DNA of 64,000 nt from an uncultured Dehalococcoidia bacterium (GCA_958296105.1 OY282441.1:2625800-2689799); one strand, 5' to 3'. Shown: positions 16,463 to 25,598, numbered from the stretch's first letter. Notes: a model not told the origin generated them from the letters alone. Made by a program: numbers and translations.

Positions 16463-19400
16463 TTGAGCGTCCAGACACTCGTTCGCATACTGTCCGCGTG
16501 GCCCATGGTGGCAAGGCGCAGCCTCGCCAACTGGCGGCTGCTCTCATCGGTCGTAATCGGGGTCGTGCTGGCGTCCGCTGTCATGGCTGGAACGGTCATC
16601 TACTTCGACTCACTGCGCGAGCTGGCGCTGAGATCCGCGCTGTCCAAACACGACCCCATGGATCTGCACGTCCTCACCAAGACGACCAAAGGCCCGACCA
16701 GCCGCGATGAGTACCAAGCGGTTCGCGGCTTCATGGAGCGCGAATACGCCAGCAGGCTGGGCTGGCTGCTCGAAGACGTCCAGCGCGGCGGCAGAAGCGC
16801 GACTTTCTTTATGACTGCGACAGGCATGGAGCATCTCGCCGGCGAAGACAACTCGCGCGCGTACTTTCAGTTTCTTCACGAAATCGAAGACAAGATAGAG
16901 ATACTGCCCGGCGGCAGGATGCCCGCGCCGCTGACGAGCTTCACCCACGACGGCCGCCCCCTGGCGATCGAGGCGATGATCCCGGATGACGCGGCGGCGA
17001 TGCTCGGCGCGGGCGTGGGCGACACCCTCTCCGCAGTCCCGCACTGGAACGAGACCACGCCCCACGCCTCCGCGCTGATCACCGGCGTCTACAGGCGGCT
17101 GGATCCCGAGCATCCCATCTGGCGCTTCAACGACGAGATACTGCACACCTTCAGCGCCGGCAGCTTCAGAACGGCGCCGTTCCTCGTGTCCGAAGATACT
17201 CTGCTCGATGGAGTGGGCGCGGCGTTCACCGATATGAACAGCAACTACGGCTGGATGCTGATGGTGGATCAGGGGCGGCTAGACGCATCCAACGCCGCCG
17301 CAGCGCGCCAGTCCATAGCGCTCATGCGCCGCAGCATGACCAGCGTCTTTCTGAGCTACCGCCAGATAACGGATCTGGATGACGCGCTGGCCGTCTACGA
17401 CAGGCGGCTGCTGTTCACCAGACTTCAGATGTTCGTGGTGCTGATCCTGATAGCGGTGGTGGTGCTGTACTACGTGGTCACGCTCTCGTCTCTGGTGGCA
17501 GAGCAGCGCCGCGCCGAGATCACCCTGCTTCAGGGACGCGGCGCAACCGAGCGGCAGGTGTTGATCGTGTTCGCGCTGGAGGGCGTCACCATAGCCGCAC
17601 TGGCGATAGCGGCGGCGCCCTTCCTTGCCGCCCTGCTGATAAGTATGCTCGGATACGCGCCCGGCTTCTCTGACCTGAGCGGCGGCTCCATGCTGCCCGT
17701 CAGACTCACGAGGGGCGCGTTCGTCATGAGCATACTAGGCGGCGTCCTCAGCTTCGGCGCGCTGATGATCCCCGCCTATGCCATGTCGCGCTCCTCGATC
17801 TCGCGGGGCAGGCAGGAGTCGGCAAGGCCCTCGCGCCTGACCTTCTTTCAGCGATACTACATAGACGTAATGCTGCTCGCGCTCGGCATCGTGCTGTTTC
17901 GCCAGCTCACCGAGCAGGGGTCGCTCGCCGCCACCAACCTTCTGGGCGAAGTGGCAGTGAACCAGCTGCTGCTTGCCGTCCCCGCCGTAACCCTGCTCGC
18001 CGCCGCTATGGTGCTGCTCAGGCTGTTCCCGCTGGTGATGAGCTTGGCAAGCCGTCTGCTCGCGCCGCATCTCGCCCCCGGCCTCGTCATGGGGCTGTGG
18101 CAGATGTCGCGCAGCCCCACCCACTACGCGCGGCTGGCGCTGCTGCTCATACTCATGTCCGGGCTGGGCATCTTCGCCGCCAGCTTTGGAGGAACGCTCA
18201 CGCGCAGCTTCACCGAGCGCGCCCTGTACGCATCCGGCGCAGACGTCAGGCTGTCCAGCGTGTCACTGAACAACAGGGGGACTTCCAGGCCCTTCGTCGA
18301 GCCATACGAAGACATCTCCAGCGTTCAGGCGGTCGCGCCCGCCATGCGCTCTATAGGATCGCATCGCTCCATGCGCGGCGGAGACACGACCTTCGACGTC
18401 CTCGCCGTAGACTCCGAGCGCATAGCGGACGTGGCATGGTTCAGACAAGACTTCGCAGGCGATCCGCTGCCGCAGCTGATGGCGCGTCTCGACGAACAAG
18501 ACTTGCCGCTGGGCATTCCCCTGCCTGACGACGCCCGCGCCATACAGGTTCTGATGAAGGCAGACCGCCCGCACCCCTCGCTCGGAGCAGCGGCGCGGCT
18601 CAGAGACGCCAACGGACGCTACTTCACCTACCGGCTCGGCTTCATCGAGTCCGGCAGCTGGCGGCTGTACAGCGCCGAGCTGTTCGAGGGGCGCAGCGTC
18701 AGGTTCGGGCTGTTCCCAGCGCGCCCGTTCTCGCTGGTGTCCATCGCCGTAGCGGAGACCGACATCGAGCTTGGCTTGCGCCCCGGCTCCATCCTGATAG
18801 ACACCGTTCGCGCGCGCCGATCCAACGGAGAGACAGCCGTTCTCGAAGACTTCAGCGACATCGAAGACTGGCACGTGCTGAGAGAGACATCGGACTCTCG
18901 GCAGGACAGGGCGCGCTGGTCGACGGTATCGGCGCGCGGAGATGGCTCGCTCATGTTCGCGTGGAGCGCGGGACGCGCCAACGTCGCGCGCGGCGTATCG
19001 CCGGAAGCCGAACCCGCGCCCGTGCCGGTGGTCGCCAGCGCATCGTTCTTCAGGAGATTCGGCGGCTCGATAGGCGACGAGATCGAGGTCTACATCGGAG
19101 GGCGCAGGCTGAACGTCCTGCTGGCAGACACCATAGACTTCTTCCCCACGCTGGACAGCTACACCGACAGCTTCATTCTGGCAGACCTCGACACCGTGCG
19201 CGCCCATGCCAACTTGGGGCTGATGCGAGGAGAGGTCAACCCGAACGAGGTGTGGCTGAAGACCGACCTGAGCGGAGACGAGCGAAAGAGACTCCTAGAC
19301 CGCTTTCGGGACGGCAGACCCTTTCAAGTCTCCACGGTGATCGACACCGAAGCCAGCTTGGAGTCCGCGCAGTACGACCCTCTCGTGCTGGCGGGCTGGA

Positions 19401-19819
19401 AGGCGCTCTTGCTGATAGCCTTCGGCGCGATACTCATACTGAGCGGCTTGGGCTTCCTTGTCCACGCCTACATATCTTTCAGGAACCGCGAGCTTCAGTT
19501 CGCGCTGATGCGCACCATGGGCTTCTCCACGCGCCAGCTCGTATCGCTCATGTGGCTCGAGCAGGCGCTCGTGATCGCGGCTGGCATGGCGCTCGGAACG
19601 TGGATGGGCGGCAGGCTGGGCGCGGCGATCATGCCCTTCCTCGCCCACGACGAGCGCGGCGCTCGGGTGCTGCCGCCTTTCGTCATAGAAGTCGGCTGGC
19701 AGAACCTCCTGTTCACCTACGGCGCAATGGCAGCCATCTTCACCGCCATCATACTGGGCGTAATCTGGTTCATCCGCCGTATGTCCCTGAGCCGCGTCCT
19801 GCGGCTTGGGGACGGCTGA
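16463..19819 (+). CDS. Second giant MacB/FtsX-type ABC transporter permease
   Basis: The 1118-residue product has the same architecture as its upstream neighbour. An N-terminal membrane helix (LLSSVVIGVVLASAVMAGTVIY) leads into a large outer domain and a first FtsX block containing EITLLQGRGATERQVL. Further membrane helices, a second outer domain, and a C-terminal block with FALMRTMGFSTRQLVSLM follow. TTG at 16463 starts one base after the stop of the first permease, so they are cotranslated and probably form a heterodimer. Such permeases usually work with a LolD/MacB ATPase in lipoprotein, peptide or cell-envelope export. The partner must be encoded elsewhere. Confidence 0.86.
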   Translation: MSVQTLVRILSAWPMVARRSLANWRLLSSVVIGVVLASAVMAGTVIYFDSLRELALRSALSKHDPMDLHVLTKTTKGPTSRDEYQAVRGFMEREYASRLGWLLEDVQRGGRSATFFMTATGMEHLAGEDNSRAYFQFLHEIEDKIEILPGGRMPAPLTSFTHDGRPLAIEAMIPDDAAAMLGAGVGDTLSAVPHWNETTPHASALITGVYRRLDPEHPIWRFNDEILHTFSAGSFRTAPFLVSEDTLLDGVGAAFTDMNSNYGWMLMVDQGRLDASNAAAARQSIALMRRSMTSVFLSYRQITDLDDALAVYDRRLLFTRLQMFVVLILIAVVVLYYVVTLSSLVAEQRRAEITLLQGRGATERQVLIVFALEGVTIAALAIAAAPFLAALLISMLGYAPGFSDLSGGSMLPVRLTRGAFVMSILGGVLSFGALMIPAYAMSRSSISRGRQESARPSRLTFFQRYYIDVMLLALGIVLFRQLTEQGSLAATNLLGEVAVNQLLLAVPAVTLLAAAMVLLRLFPLVMSLASRLLAPHLAPGLVMGLWQMSRSPTHYARLALLLILMSGLGIFAASFGGTLTRSFTERALYASGADVRLSSVSLNNRGTSRPFVEPYEDISSVQAVAPAMRSIGSHRSMRGGDTTFDVLAVDSERIADVAWFRQDFAGDPLPQLMARLDEQDLPLGIPLPDDARAIQVLMKADRPHPSLGAAARLRDANGRYFTYRLGFIESGSWRLYSAELFEGRSVRFGLFPARPFSLVSIAVAETDIELGLRPGSILIDTVRARRSNGETAVLEDFSDIEDWHVLRETSDSRQDRARWSTVSARGDGSLMFAWSAGRANVARGVSPEAEPAPVPVVASASFFRRFGGSIGDEIEVYIGGRRLNVLLADTIDFFPTLDSYTDSFILADLDTVRAHANLGLMRGEVNPNEVWLKTDLSGDERKRLLDRFRDGRPFQVSTVIDTEASLESAQYDPLVLAGWKALLLIAFGAILILSGLGFLVHAYISFRNRELQFALMRTMGFSTRQLVSLMWLEQALVIAAGMALGTWMGGRLGAAIMPFLAHDERGARVLPPFVIEVGWQNLLFTYGAMAAIFTAIILGVIWFIRRMSLSRVLRLGDG

Positions 19820-19846
19820 AGGCTGGTCCAAAACCGCTCCCGGGCA

Positions 19847-19875
19847 AAGAGGGCGCCCATGTCGGACGCCCTCTT
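19847..19875 (+). terminator. Terminator after the permease pair
   Basis: AAGAGGGCG at 19847-19855 pairs with CGCCCTCTT at 19867-19875, a perfect 9-bp stem ending in T residues. It lies between the convergent permease and dnaK genes and may serve both directions. Confidence 0.65.
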
Positions 19876-19973
19876 GCATGGCTAGACATCGAGCGGGGCT
19901 TGGACGGCGTCCCGGAGCCGTCGAGCCGCTCACACTCCGAGAAGGCGCGGAAGCGGCGGCGCTCCGGCCCCCC

Positions 19974-21878
19974 TTACACCTCTCGGAACTTCCCCTCCAC
20001 CGTGTTGTCGTCGTCCGCTGGCCCATGTTCGCCCGAAGGCGGCGCGTCCGCGTCCGCGCCCGGCGCGCCTCCGGCTTGGCTGTAGACCGCCTGGCCCACC
20101 TTCTGGAGCGACTCCTGAAGCTCGCCGTTCGTGGCTTCGATGCGCGCTATGTCGTCCTGCTGGAGCGCCGACCTGAGCGCGGCGACTTTGCCCTCGACCT
20201 CCGACTTCAGATCTTCGGGAATGCTGGCGGCGTTGTCGTTGATCATCCTCTCGGCGGCGTAGGCGGCGTTCTCCGCGTTGTTGCGCGTCTGCGCCTCCTG
20301 CCGCTTGCGCTCGTCCTCTTTGGCGAAGCGCTCCGCGTCCGATACCATATCCTCGATCTCACTCTGCGAGAGGCCCGAGCTTGCCGTGATCGTGATGCGC
20401 TGCTCCTTGCCCGTTCCCTTGTCCTTCGCAGACACGTTCAGAATGCCGTTGGCGTCTATGTCGAACGCCACCTCGATCTGCGGCATACCGCGCGGCGCGG
20501 GCAGGATGCCGTCCAGAACGAACCTGCCGATAGACTTGTTCTCCCTCGCCATCGCGCGCTCCCCCTGCACCACGTGAACCTCAACGCTCATCTGGTTGTC
20601 GGCGGCGGTGGTGAACGTCTCGCTCTTGGACGTGGGTATGGTGGTGTTGCGCGTGATCAGCCCGGTGGACACGCCGCCCAGCGTCTCTATGCCCAGCGTC
20701 AGCGGCGTCACGTCCAGCAGCAGAATATCCTGAACGTCCCCTTGCAAGACGCCCGCCTGTATCGCCGCGCCTATGGCTACCACCTCATCCGGGTTCACCC
20801 CTTGGTGCGCCTCCTTGCCGAACAGCGCGACCACCGCTTCCCGAACGGCGGGCATCCGCGTCATGCCGCCCACCAGAACCACCTCGTCTATCTCCGAAGC
20901 CGAAACGCCCGCGTCGCTCAGCGCCTTGCGGCACGGCTCCACCGTGCGCTGCACCAGATCGCCAACCAGCTGCTCCATCCTCGAACGGCTCAGGCTCATT
21001 ATCAGGTGCTTGGGTCCGGATGCGTCCGCTGTGATGAACGGCAGGTTGATCTCCGTCTGCATCAGCGTCGAAAGCTCTATCTTCGCGCGCTCGGCGGCCT
21101 CGCGCAGACGCTGGAGCGCCATGCGGTCGTGCTTCAGGTCTATGCCCTGCCCCTTCTGGAACTCCTCCGCTATCCAGTCTATGATTCGCTGATCGAAGTC
21201 GTCGCCGCCCAGATGAGTGTCGCCGTTCGTCGCCATCACCTCGACCACCGAGTCGCCTATGTCCAGTATGGTGATGTCGAACGTGCCGCCTCCCAGATCG
21301 TAGACGGCTATCTTCTCGTCGCTCTTCTTGTCCAGCCCGTAGGCGAGCGATGCCGCCGTAGGCTCGTTGATGATCCGCAGCACCTCCAAGCCCGCTATCC
21401 GCCCCGCGTCCTTGGTGGCGTTGCGCTGGCTGTCGTCGAAGTAGGCCGGAACCGTGATCACAGCCTGCGTCACAGCCTCCCCCAGGTTCGCCTCCGCGTC
21501 CTGCTTCATCTTCTGAAGCACCATCGCCGCGATCTCCGGCGGCGCGTGGCTCTGCCCCGCCATCTCCACGTGAGCGTCCGAGTTCGAGTGGCGCACTATC
21601 TTGTACGGCATCAGGCCGATGTCTCTCTGGACGTTGGGGTCTTCGAATCGGCGTCCCATGAATCGCTTGATGGAAAACACCGTGTTCTCCGGGTTCGTGA
21701 CTGCTTGGCGCTTCGCCGTCGTGCCTACGTAGCGCTCGCTGGAGCGTGGATTGACCGCGACCATGGACGGCGTGGTTCGTCCCCCCTCCGCGTTCTCTAT
21801 CACCCGCGCTTCGCCCCCGTCCATGACTGCCATGCACGAGTTCGTCGTGCCGAGGTCTATTCCGAGTATCTTTGGCAT
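19974..21878 (-). CDS. dnaK: Chaperone protein DnaK (Hsp70)
   Basis: The 634-residue product is a full-length Hsp70. The ATPase domain starts with [19 protein letters not shown] and contains the [15 protein letters not shown] phosphate loop, [12 protein letters not shown], and the hydrophobic linker [18 protein letters not shown]. The substrate-binding and lid domains end in an acidic tail. It folds and refolds cytosolic proteins with GrpE. It starts 2 bases after the grpE stop. No dnaJ gene follows, so the J-protein partner must be elsewhere. Confidence 0.98.
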   Translation of the reverse strand: MPKILGIDLGTTNSCMAVMDGGEARVIENAEGGRTTPSMVAVNPRSSERYVGTTAKRQAVTNPENTVFSIKRFMGRRFEDPNVQRDIGLMPYKIVRHSNSDAHVEMAGQSHAPPEIAAMVLQKMKQDAEANLGEAVTQAVITVPAYFDDSQRNATKDAGRIAGLEVLRIINEPTAASLAYGLDKKSDEKIAVYDLGGGTFDITILDIGDSVVEVMATNGDTHLGGDDFDQRIIDWIAEEFQKGQGIDLKHDRMALQRLREAAERAKIELSTLMQTEINLPFITADASGPKHLIMSLSRSRMEQLVGDLVQRTVEPCRKALSDAGVSASEIDEVVLVGGMTRMPAVREAVVALFGKEAHQGVNPDEVVAIGAAIQAGVLQGDVQDILLLDVTPLTLGIETLGGVSTGLITRNTTIPTSKSETFTTAADNQMSVEVHVVQGERAMARENKSIGRFVLDGILPAPRGMPQIEVAFDIDANGILNVSAKDKGTGKEQRITITASSGLSQSEIEDMVSDAERFAKEDERKRQEAQTRNNAENAAYAAERMINDNAASIPEDLKSEVEGKVAALRSALQQDDIARIEATNGELQESLQKVGQAVYSQAGGAPGADADAPPSGEHGPADDDNTVEGKFREV

Positions 21879-21880
21879 AT

Positions 21881-22462
21881 CTACTGCGTCTCCTGTTGCT
21901 GACTGGTCTGGTTGTCTGGCTGGGGCGGCGTCTGCGCAACGCTGACCTGCGCCGCTCTCAGCACGCGATTATGAAGTTTGTAGCCGTCTCGGACGACCCG
22001 CGCCACCGCGCCCTCGTCCACCTCGTCCGTTGGCTCGAAGAAGACAGCCTCGTGTTCGCTCACGTCGAAGGGCTGGCCTATGACTGCCTCGATGCGCGCG
22101 ACTCCCTCCGCGCGAAGCACGCTCTCCATACTCCGCTGCACCAGCCGCACACCTTCCAGCCAGCCCACGTCGAGCGTGTCCTCCGGCATGTGGCTGAGCG
22201 CGCGGCCGAAGTCGTCAGCCACCGAGATCAGCTTGAGCAGCAGCCGCGCGTTGGCGCGCTCCTTCGTATCGGACATCTCCTGAGCCGCGCGCTTCTTGTA
22301 GTTGTCCAGATCCGCCCTGAAGCGCAGCGCCATGGACTTGAACTGCTCCCTCTCGCGCTCCGCCTCTTCGAGGAGCGCCCGAAGCCGAGCCGTCTCGTCC
22401 GGCTCGCAGTCCATACCCTCCTCGATCGTCAGGCTCTCGTCCGACTGTCGCTCTTCCGTCAT
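21881..22462 (-). CDS. grpE: Nucleotide exchange factor GrpE
   Basis: The product, 193 residues, is the DnaK nucleotide exchange factor. An acidic N terminus and a long coiled-coil ([19 protein letters not shown]) precede the GrpE core ([31 protein letters not shown]) and the C-terminal beta-wing. ATG at 22462 is fixed by GGAGGAAG about 8 bases upstream. The frame stays open to 22522, but the extra residues come from a microsatellite. It lies between hspR and dnaK in one operon. Confidence 0.95.
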   Translation of the reverse strand: MTEERQSDESLTIEEGMDCEPDETARLRALLEEAEREREQFKSMALRFRADLDNYKKRAAQEMSDTKERANARLLLKLISVADDFGRALSHMPEDTLDVGWLEGVRLVQRSMESVLRAEGVARIEAVIGQPFDVSEHEAVFFEPTDEVDEGAVARVVRDGYKLHNRVLRAAQVSVAQTPPQPDNQTSQQQETQ

Positions 22463-22478
22463 CTGGCCGCTTCCTCCT

Positions 22479-22545
22479 CTGTCTGTCTGCCTGCCTGCCT
22501 GTATATATGTCCGTGTGTCCATGTGTCCATGTGTGTATGTGTTCG
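22479..22545. repeat. Microsatellite in the grpE leader
   Basis: The plus strand carries CTGT units then CTGC units (22479-22501), followed by a TATATA stretch and two GTGTCCAT-type units to about 22545. It fills almost the whole hspR-grpE intergenic space just upstream of the grpE ribosome binding site. Confidence 0.75.
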
Positions 22546-22558
22546 CCGCAGGGCATAT

Positions 22559-22891
22559 TCAGCCCGAAAGCACCTCGAACATATCGTCAAGGCTCTCGTT
22601 GAGCGCGTCTCTGAGCTGCTGCCCTTCGAGCTGCGCCAGCTGCGCCTTCATCCTGATCATTCGGTTGAACAGCTTCGTGGCTACCCGAACGCCCGCCAGA
22701 TTCAGCCCCAGGTTGTCCACCAGATGCTTGATGAGCTTCAGCCGCGCTATGTCTTCGTCCGAGTACAGCCGAGACATCCCCAGCGTGCGCGAGGGCATTA
22801 TCAGCCCCACCCTCTCGTATTTTCGTAAAGTTTGGGGGTGCATGTCCAGAATGCGCGCGGCGACGCTTATGACGTAGACACCTTCCTGCAT
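22559..22891 (-). CDS. hspR: Heat-shock repressor HspR (MerR family)
   Basis: The 110-residue product is a MerR-type DNA-binding protein with the HspR signature: YVISVAARILDMHPQTLRKYERVGLIMPSRT (helix-turn-helix and wing), then DEDIARLKLIKHLV and a C-terminal coiled segment. HspR in actinobacteria and related groups represses its own dnaK operon and uses DnaK as co-repressor. Here it is the first gene of hspR-grpE-dnaK, the reverse of the Streptomyces dnaK-grpE-dnaJ-hspR order. A HAIR-like operator overlaps the upstream promoter. Confidence 0.93.
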   Translation of the reverse strand: MQEGVYVISVAARILDMHPQTLRKYERVGLIMPSRTLGMSRLYSDEDIARLKLIKHLVDNLGLNLAGVRVATKLFNRMIRMKAQLAQLEGQQLRDALNESLDDMFEVLSG

Positions 22892-22994
22892 GGCCCTTTC
22901 ACACTCCCCGCGCCCGCCCGCGCCGGGAGGACGCTAACCTATTCTGACCCTGTGGCGTTGTACTGTTCGAACGAGCCGAAACAGTGATGATACG

Positions 22995-23023
22995 ATGATA
23001 CGCATTGATACGAGCCGTGTCAA
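22995..23023 (-). promoter_or_regulatory. Promoter of the hspR-grpE-dnaK operon
   Basis: On the minus strand TTGACA (23023-23018) and TATCAT (23000-22995) are spaced by 17 bases. Transcription would start near 22988, about 95 bases before the hspR ATG. Confidence 0.7.
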
Positions 23024-23024
23024 G
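23004..23024 (-). promoter_or_regulatory. HAIR-like HspR operator
   Basis: The minus strand reads CTTGACA-N7-TATCAAT. The HspR consensus (HAIR) is CTTGAGT-N7-ACTCAAG. The 7-7-7 spacing is exact, and nine of fourteen arm positions match (CTTGA in the left arm, TCAA in the right). It covers the -35 box and part of the spacer, the right place for repression. Confidence 0.6.
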
Positions 23025-23116
23025 AGATATACTGAAATCCAGTCACATTAGCTAATCGCCAATGGCGCGCCGAGGGGATGGACTCCCGCGCGCGCCGAGA
23101 TCGGAGGGAGGACGAA

Positions 23117-23287
23117 ATGCTCACACTAAGAGCCTGCCCAAGATGCGGAGGAGACCTGCACGCGAACCGAGACATGTACGGCAGCTACACGCAGTGCCTT
23201 CAGTGCGGCTACATGAAAGACCTCGATGACCCCAGTCGGCTGTCGAAGCTGCTGGAGTACGCCGCCAACAAGAAGAAAGTCGCCTGA
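23117..23287 (+). CDS. Small zinc-ribbon protein
   Basis: The 56-residue product carries two CxxC pairs: CPRCGGDL near the N terminus and CLQCGYMKDL about 25 residues later. This makes a one-knuckle zinc ribbon with a helical Lys-rich tail. ATG at 23117 follows GGAGG. The frame opens at 23078, but the added residues are basic and carry no motif. It is divergent from hspR and ends before a strong terminator, so it is a single-gene transcript. Function unknown; nucleic-acid binding is a reasonable guess. Confidence 0.75.
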   Translation: MLTLRACPRCGGDLHANRDMYGSYTQCLQCGYMKDLDDPSRLSKLLEYAANKKKVA

Positions 23288-23310
23288 GCGCGGATCAGCC
23301 TCGATCAAGT

Positions 23311-23344
23311 AGAACGCCCCCTTGCGAGAGGGGGCGTTCTTTTG
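23311..23344 (+). terminator. Intrinsic terminator
   Basis: AGAACGCCCCC at 23311-23321 pairs with GGGGGCGTTCT at 23330-23340, an 11-bp stem with an 8-base loop followed by T residues. It ends the zinc-ribbon gene and can also act for the convergent nuclease gene. Confidence 0.9.
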
Positions 23345-23358
23345 GTTGCGCGGATAAC

Positions 23359-24609
23359 CTAGTGGCTATCCGATTTCTTCAAGTTGCAGCTCGGACACAG
23401 CACTTGTCCATTGTTTACGACCGTCCTGCCTCCTGATGAGTAAGGAACGATATGGTCGGCGTGGAAGTTATCCCACACGCACTTTCCCACACAGTCGGGA
23501 TTGCTGGATGGATCAGCGCATTTGCCGTTCGACTTGCGAAAGATGGATGCTCTCTGCTCACTGGTGAACAGACGCTGATCGTCTAGCAGACGCAGGTCTG
23601 GCATGTATGTAAGCAGGTCTTCGATCAGCACACGTCGACGTTCTCTCTGAGAGGGTTCGCTCGCACTCGCCTGAAGTATCGCCAACTGGTAGGAGTACAT
23701 TTCTGGCTCTATCTGGTCTTCGGGCTTTTCCTGATGCTCTTTGCGCCGTTTCTCGAAATCCACGAACCACTTGCCGAAGCTCTTCGCCCTATTGGAAATC
23801 GCGTACTTGCTCAGTGATTCAGAGGCGACGGTATAGAGGGAAAGAACGTTCGTCTTGGTCAGTTCCGGAGACTTCTCAGGAAACGATTGGGCAAGGAAGT
23901 TCAAGACTCTCTTGAACTTGCTCGCAGAAGCGGATCTCTCGTTGAAGCGGCTTCCGTTTTCGTACATCGCTCTGAGTCTGGATGACGTGACTGGGGCGGG
24001 GCCGCCGTTTATCTCGATCATCAGCATCTGAGCCACGATTTCATCGTGCGCGAATCTTCTGTTGGGAAAAGCGATGGAATCAGTTATCAACTGGTGCGTC
24101 GACGCTACGTTCCTAACGAAGTCTCTGATGGGGCCAGAAATCGCATTCCTGTTCTCAGCGGCGTTCAACGGCATTCCACTCTGGAGACGAATGAACATAT
24201 CTTCGATCTCTTGGTCCTCGGACTCTTCGAGTTCGACGATGTTAAGCTCGTATCCCTGAAGCTGCTCTTGGACGTTCGCATTGAGGTCCTTGAAGAGTTT
24301 GCCGCCGATTCTGTGGTTGCCCACGGGAGCCGCGTCGTTCGAGACAGGATACTCGTTCCCCAAGAATTCCCAGATAGCGTTCAGTCTCTGCTGTCCATCC
24401 ACCACTTCCCATTCGTACTGAGAGTTGGCGTCATCTGTCCTTCTCAGGTACAGCTTCGGAATGTCAAAGTCTCGGATCAAGGAATCAATGAACAGCTGCT
24501 TCTTGCTCCTCGACCAGACTAGCCCTCTTTGGTAGGGCGGGCTGGGGTCGATTCGAGACCTCCGTGTATTGACGCTGAAAACTGGCCACGTTCTAGTGTT
24601 TCTTCTCAT
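23359..24609 (-). CDS. DUF262 nuclease with C-terminal HNH domain
   Basis: The 416-residue product begins with a DUF262 (ParB/GmrS-like) domain. PPYQRGLVWS is followed by the VVDGQQRL motif near residue 70 that marks NTP-dependent nucleases of this class. The middle is helical. The last 70 residues form an HNH module: CVGKCVWDNFHADHIVPYS, then NNGQVLCPSCNLKK. Relatives act in defence against phage with modified DNA. ATG at 24609 has GGAGAG about 5 bases upstream. Base composition is lower in GC than flanking genes, so acquisition is likely. Confidence 0.82.
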   Translation of the reverse strand: MRRNTRTWPVFSVNTRRSRIDPSPPYQRGLVWSRSKKQLFIDSLIRDFDIPKLYLRRTDDANSQYEWEVVDGQQRLNAIWEFLGNEYPVSNDAAPVGNHRIGGKLFKDLNANVQEQLQGYELNIVELEESEDQEIEDMFIRLQSGMPLNAAENRNAISGPIRDFVRNVASTHQLITDSIAFPNRRFAHDEIVAQMLMIEINGGPAPVTSSRLRAMYENGSRFNERSASASKFKRVLNFLAQSFPEKSPELTKTNVLSLYTVASESLSKYAISNRAKSFGKWFVDFEKRRKEHQEKPEDQIEPEMYSYQLAILQASASEPSQRERRRVLIEDLLTYMPDLRLLDDQRLFTSEQRASIFRKSNGKCADPSSNPDCVGKCVWDNFHADHIVPYSSGGRTVVNNGQVLCPSCNLKKSDSH

Positions 24610-24643
24610 ACTGCTCTCCGACTGTTGCGCTCGAAGCGGATAT

Positions 24644-24985
24644 TCACCACCTCAAATTCTGGATTGCATCTTTCACTGCGGCAAACTCTACGGGATCCCC
24701 GACCCCGCTGGTGTCGAACTCCCACATCCAATCCCTTATCCAGTCAGGCAAGATGTACGCAGCCATCCCCTCCTCGCTTTCTACGACCCCCCACTTACCC
24801 ACTACCCAGACTTGCACGACCTTTGACGTGAACACCTCACGGAATGCCAACGCTATGGGGCAGAATTGCTCTGAATCGGGGCGTCCGAGCTCTATGAGTG
24901 AGTCTGAAACGTTGACCTCTATTTTGTTGGGGAACATGCCTGCAATTCCTCTTCCCGAATCTCTATCATCGAGATAATAGAACAT
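24644..24985 (-). CDS. Hypothetical protein upstream of the DUF262 nuclease
   Basis: The product has 113 residues from ATG 24985, with a Trp-rich C-terminal half (VVQVWVVGKWGVVE, WIRDWMWEFD). No family is recognised. It ends 34 bases before the nuclease gene, so the two may be cotranscribed. No ribosome binding site precedes 24985. The frame remains open for 31 more codons upstream, up to the stop of the heptad-repeat gene, and those codons look protein-like (RPLLRIGNFQYEKPLDLC). The true 5' end may therefore lie further up, perhaps with a frameshift. Confidence 0.55.
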   Translation of the reverse strand: MFYYLDDRDSGRGIAGMFPNKIEVNVSDSLIELGRPDSEQFCPIALAFREVFTSKVVQVWVVGKWGVVESEEGMAAYILPDWIRDWMWEFDTSGVGDPVEFAAVKDAIQNLRW

Positions 24986-25075
24986 TTGGGCGCATAGGTC
25001 AAGAGGTTTCTCGTATTGAAAATTGCCAATTCTCAGAAGCGGTCGAGTTGGGCAGTCGTTGACATAGATCGTCGC

Positions 25076-25492
25076 TTACTGAGCCGTTTCAGACTCGTGA
25101 GTGTGAGTTTGCTGCATCAGCACGCTGTTCACCCCGTTGAGCCTAGCCTGATCTAGCTCCGCTTGGCTGACGCGGGATCCCACACCGTCGATGCGATCTC
25201 CCATGCCGTCGATGCGATCTCCCATGCCGTCGATGCGATCTCCCATGCCATCGATGCGATCTCCCATGCCATCGATGCGAGCCCCCATGTCGTCGATGCG
25301 AGCCCCCATGTCGTCGATACGAGCCCCCATGCTGTCGATACGATCTCCCATGCCGTCGATACGCTCTCCCATGCTGTCCTGGAGCCTGTCTATCTTGCCT
25401 TGGATCGATGTCCACATTGCAACTATGGCGATCGTAACCGCCACCGCCGCTCCTGCCACCGATATCACTCCGATCCATTCTGCCGTTCCCAC
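25076..25492 (-). CDS. Membrane-anchored heptad-repeat coiled-coil protein
   Basis: The 138-residue product has one N-terminal membrane helix (IGVISVAGAAVAVTIAIVAMW). A run of about eleven seven-residue units of the type MGDRIDG/MGARIDD follows, then a short polar tail. Ile and Met fall at a and d positions, so it should form a coiled coil, probably trimeric. GTG at 25492 is preceded by AAGGAGA. The function is unknown; such proteins often are scaffolds or fibre-like parts. Confidence 0.75.
   Translation of the reverse strand: MGTAEWIGVISVAGAAVAVTIAIVAMWTSIQGKIDRLQDSMGERIDGMGDRIDSMGARIDDMGARIDDMGARIDGMGDRIDGMGDRIDGMGDRIDGMGDRIDGVGSRVSQAELDQARLNGVNSVLMQQTHTHESETAQ
25186..25375. repeat. 21-bp coding minisatellite
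   Basis: About nine tandem copies of a 21-bp unit (plus strand GATCTCCCATGCCGTCGATGC, with variants) encode the seven-residue repeats of the coiled-coil protein. Four of the copies encode identical peptide units and are nearly identical in DNA. In-frame expansion or contraction is expected. Confidence 0.85.
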
Positions 25493-25598
25493 GGCTTTCT
25501 CCTTGAGGCTCTAAGAGGCTCTAACATGAATACTATCTCGAGCAGAGAGCGCCTTCTATGGAACTTTCGCGCATGATTGCGCCGGCTCGAATCCGCCC

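Noticed and set aside
19806-21902. Plus-strand 698-residue protein opposite dnaK
   Set aside because: Arg/Leu/His-rich shadow typical of the complement of a GC-rich gene; dnaK on the other strand is certain.
25186-25375. CRISPR array or noncoding satellite
   Set aside because: The 21-bp units are contiguous without spacers and encode clean heptads in frame on the minus strand.
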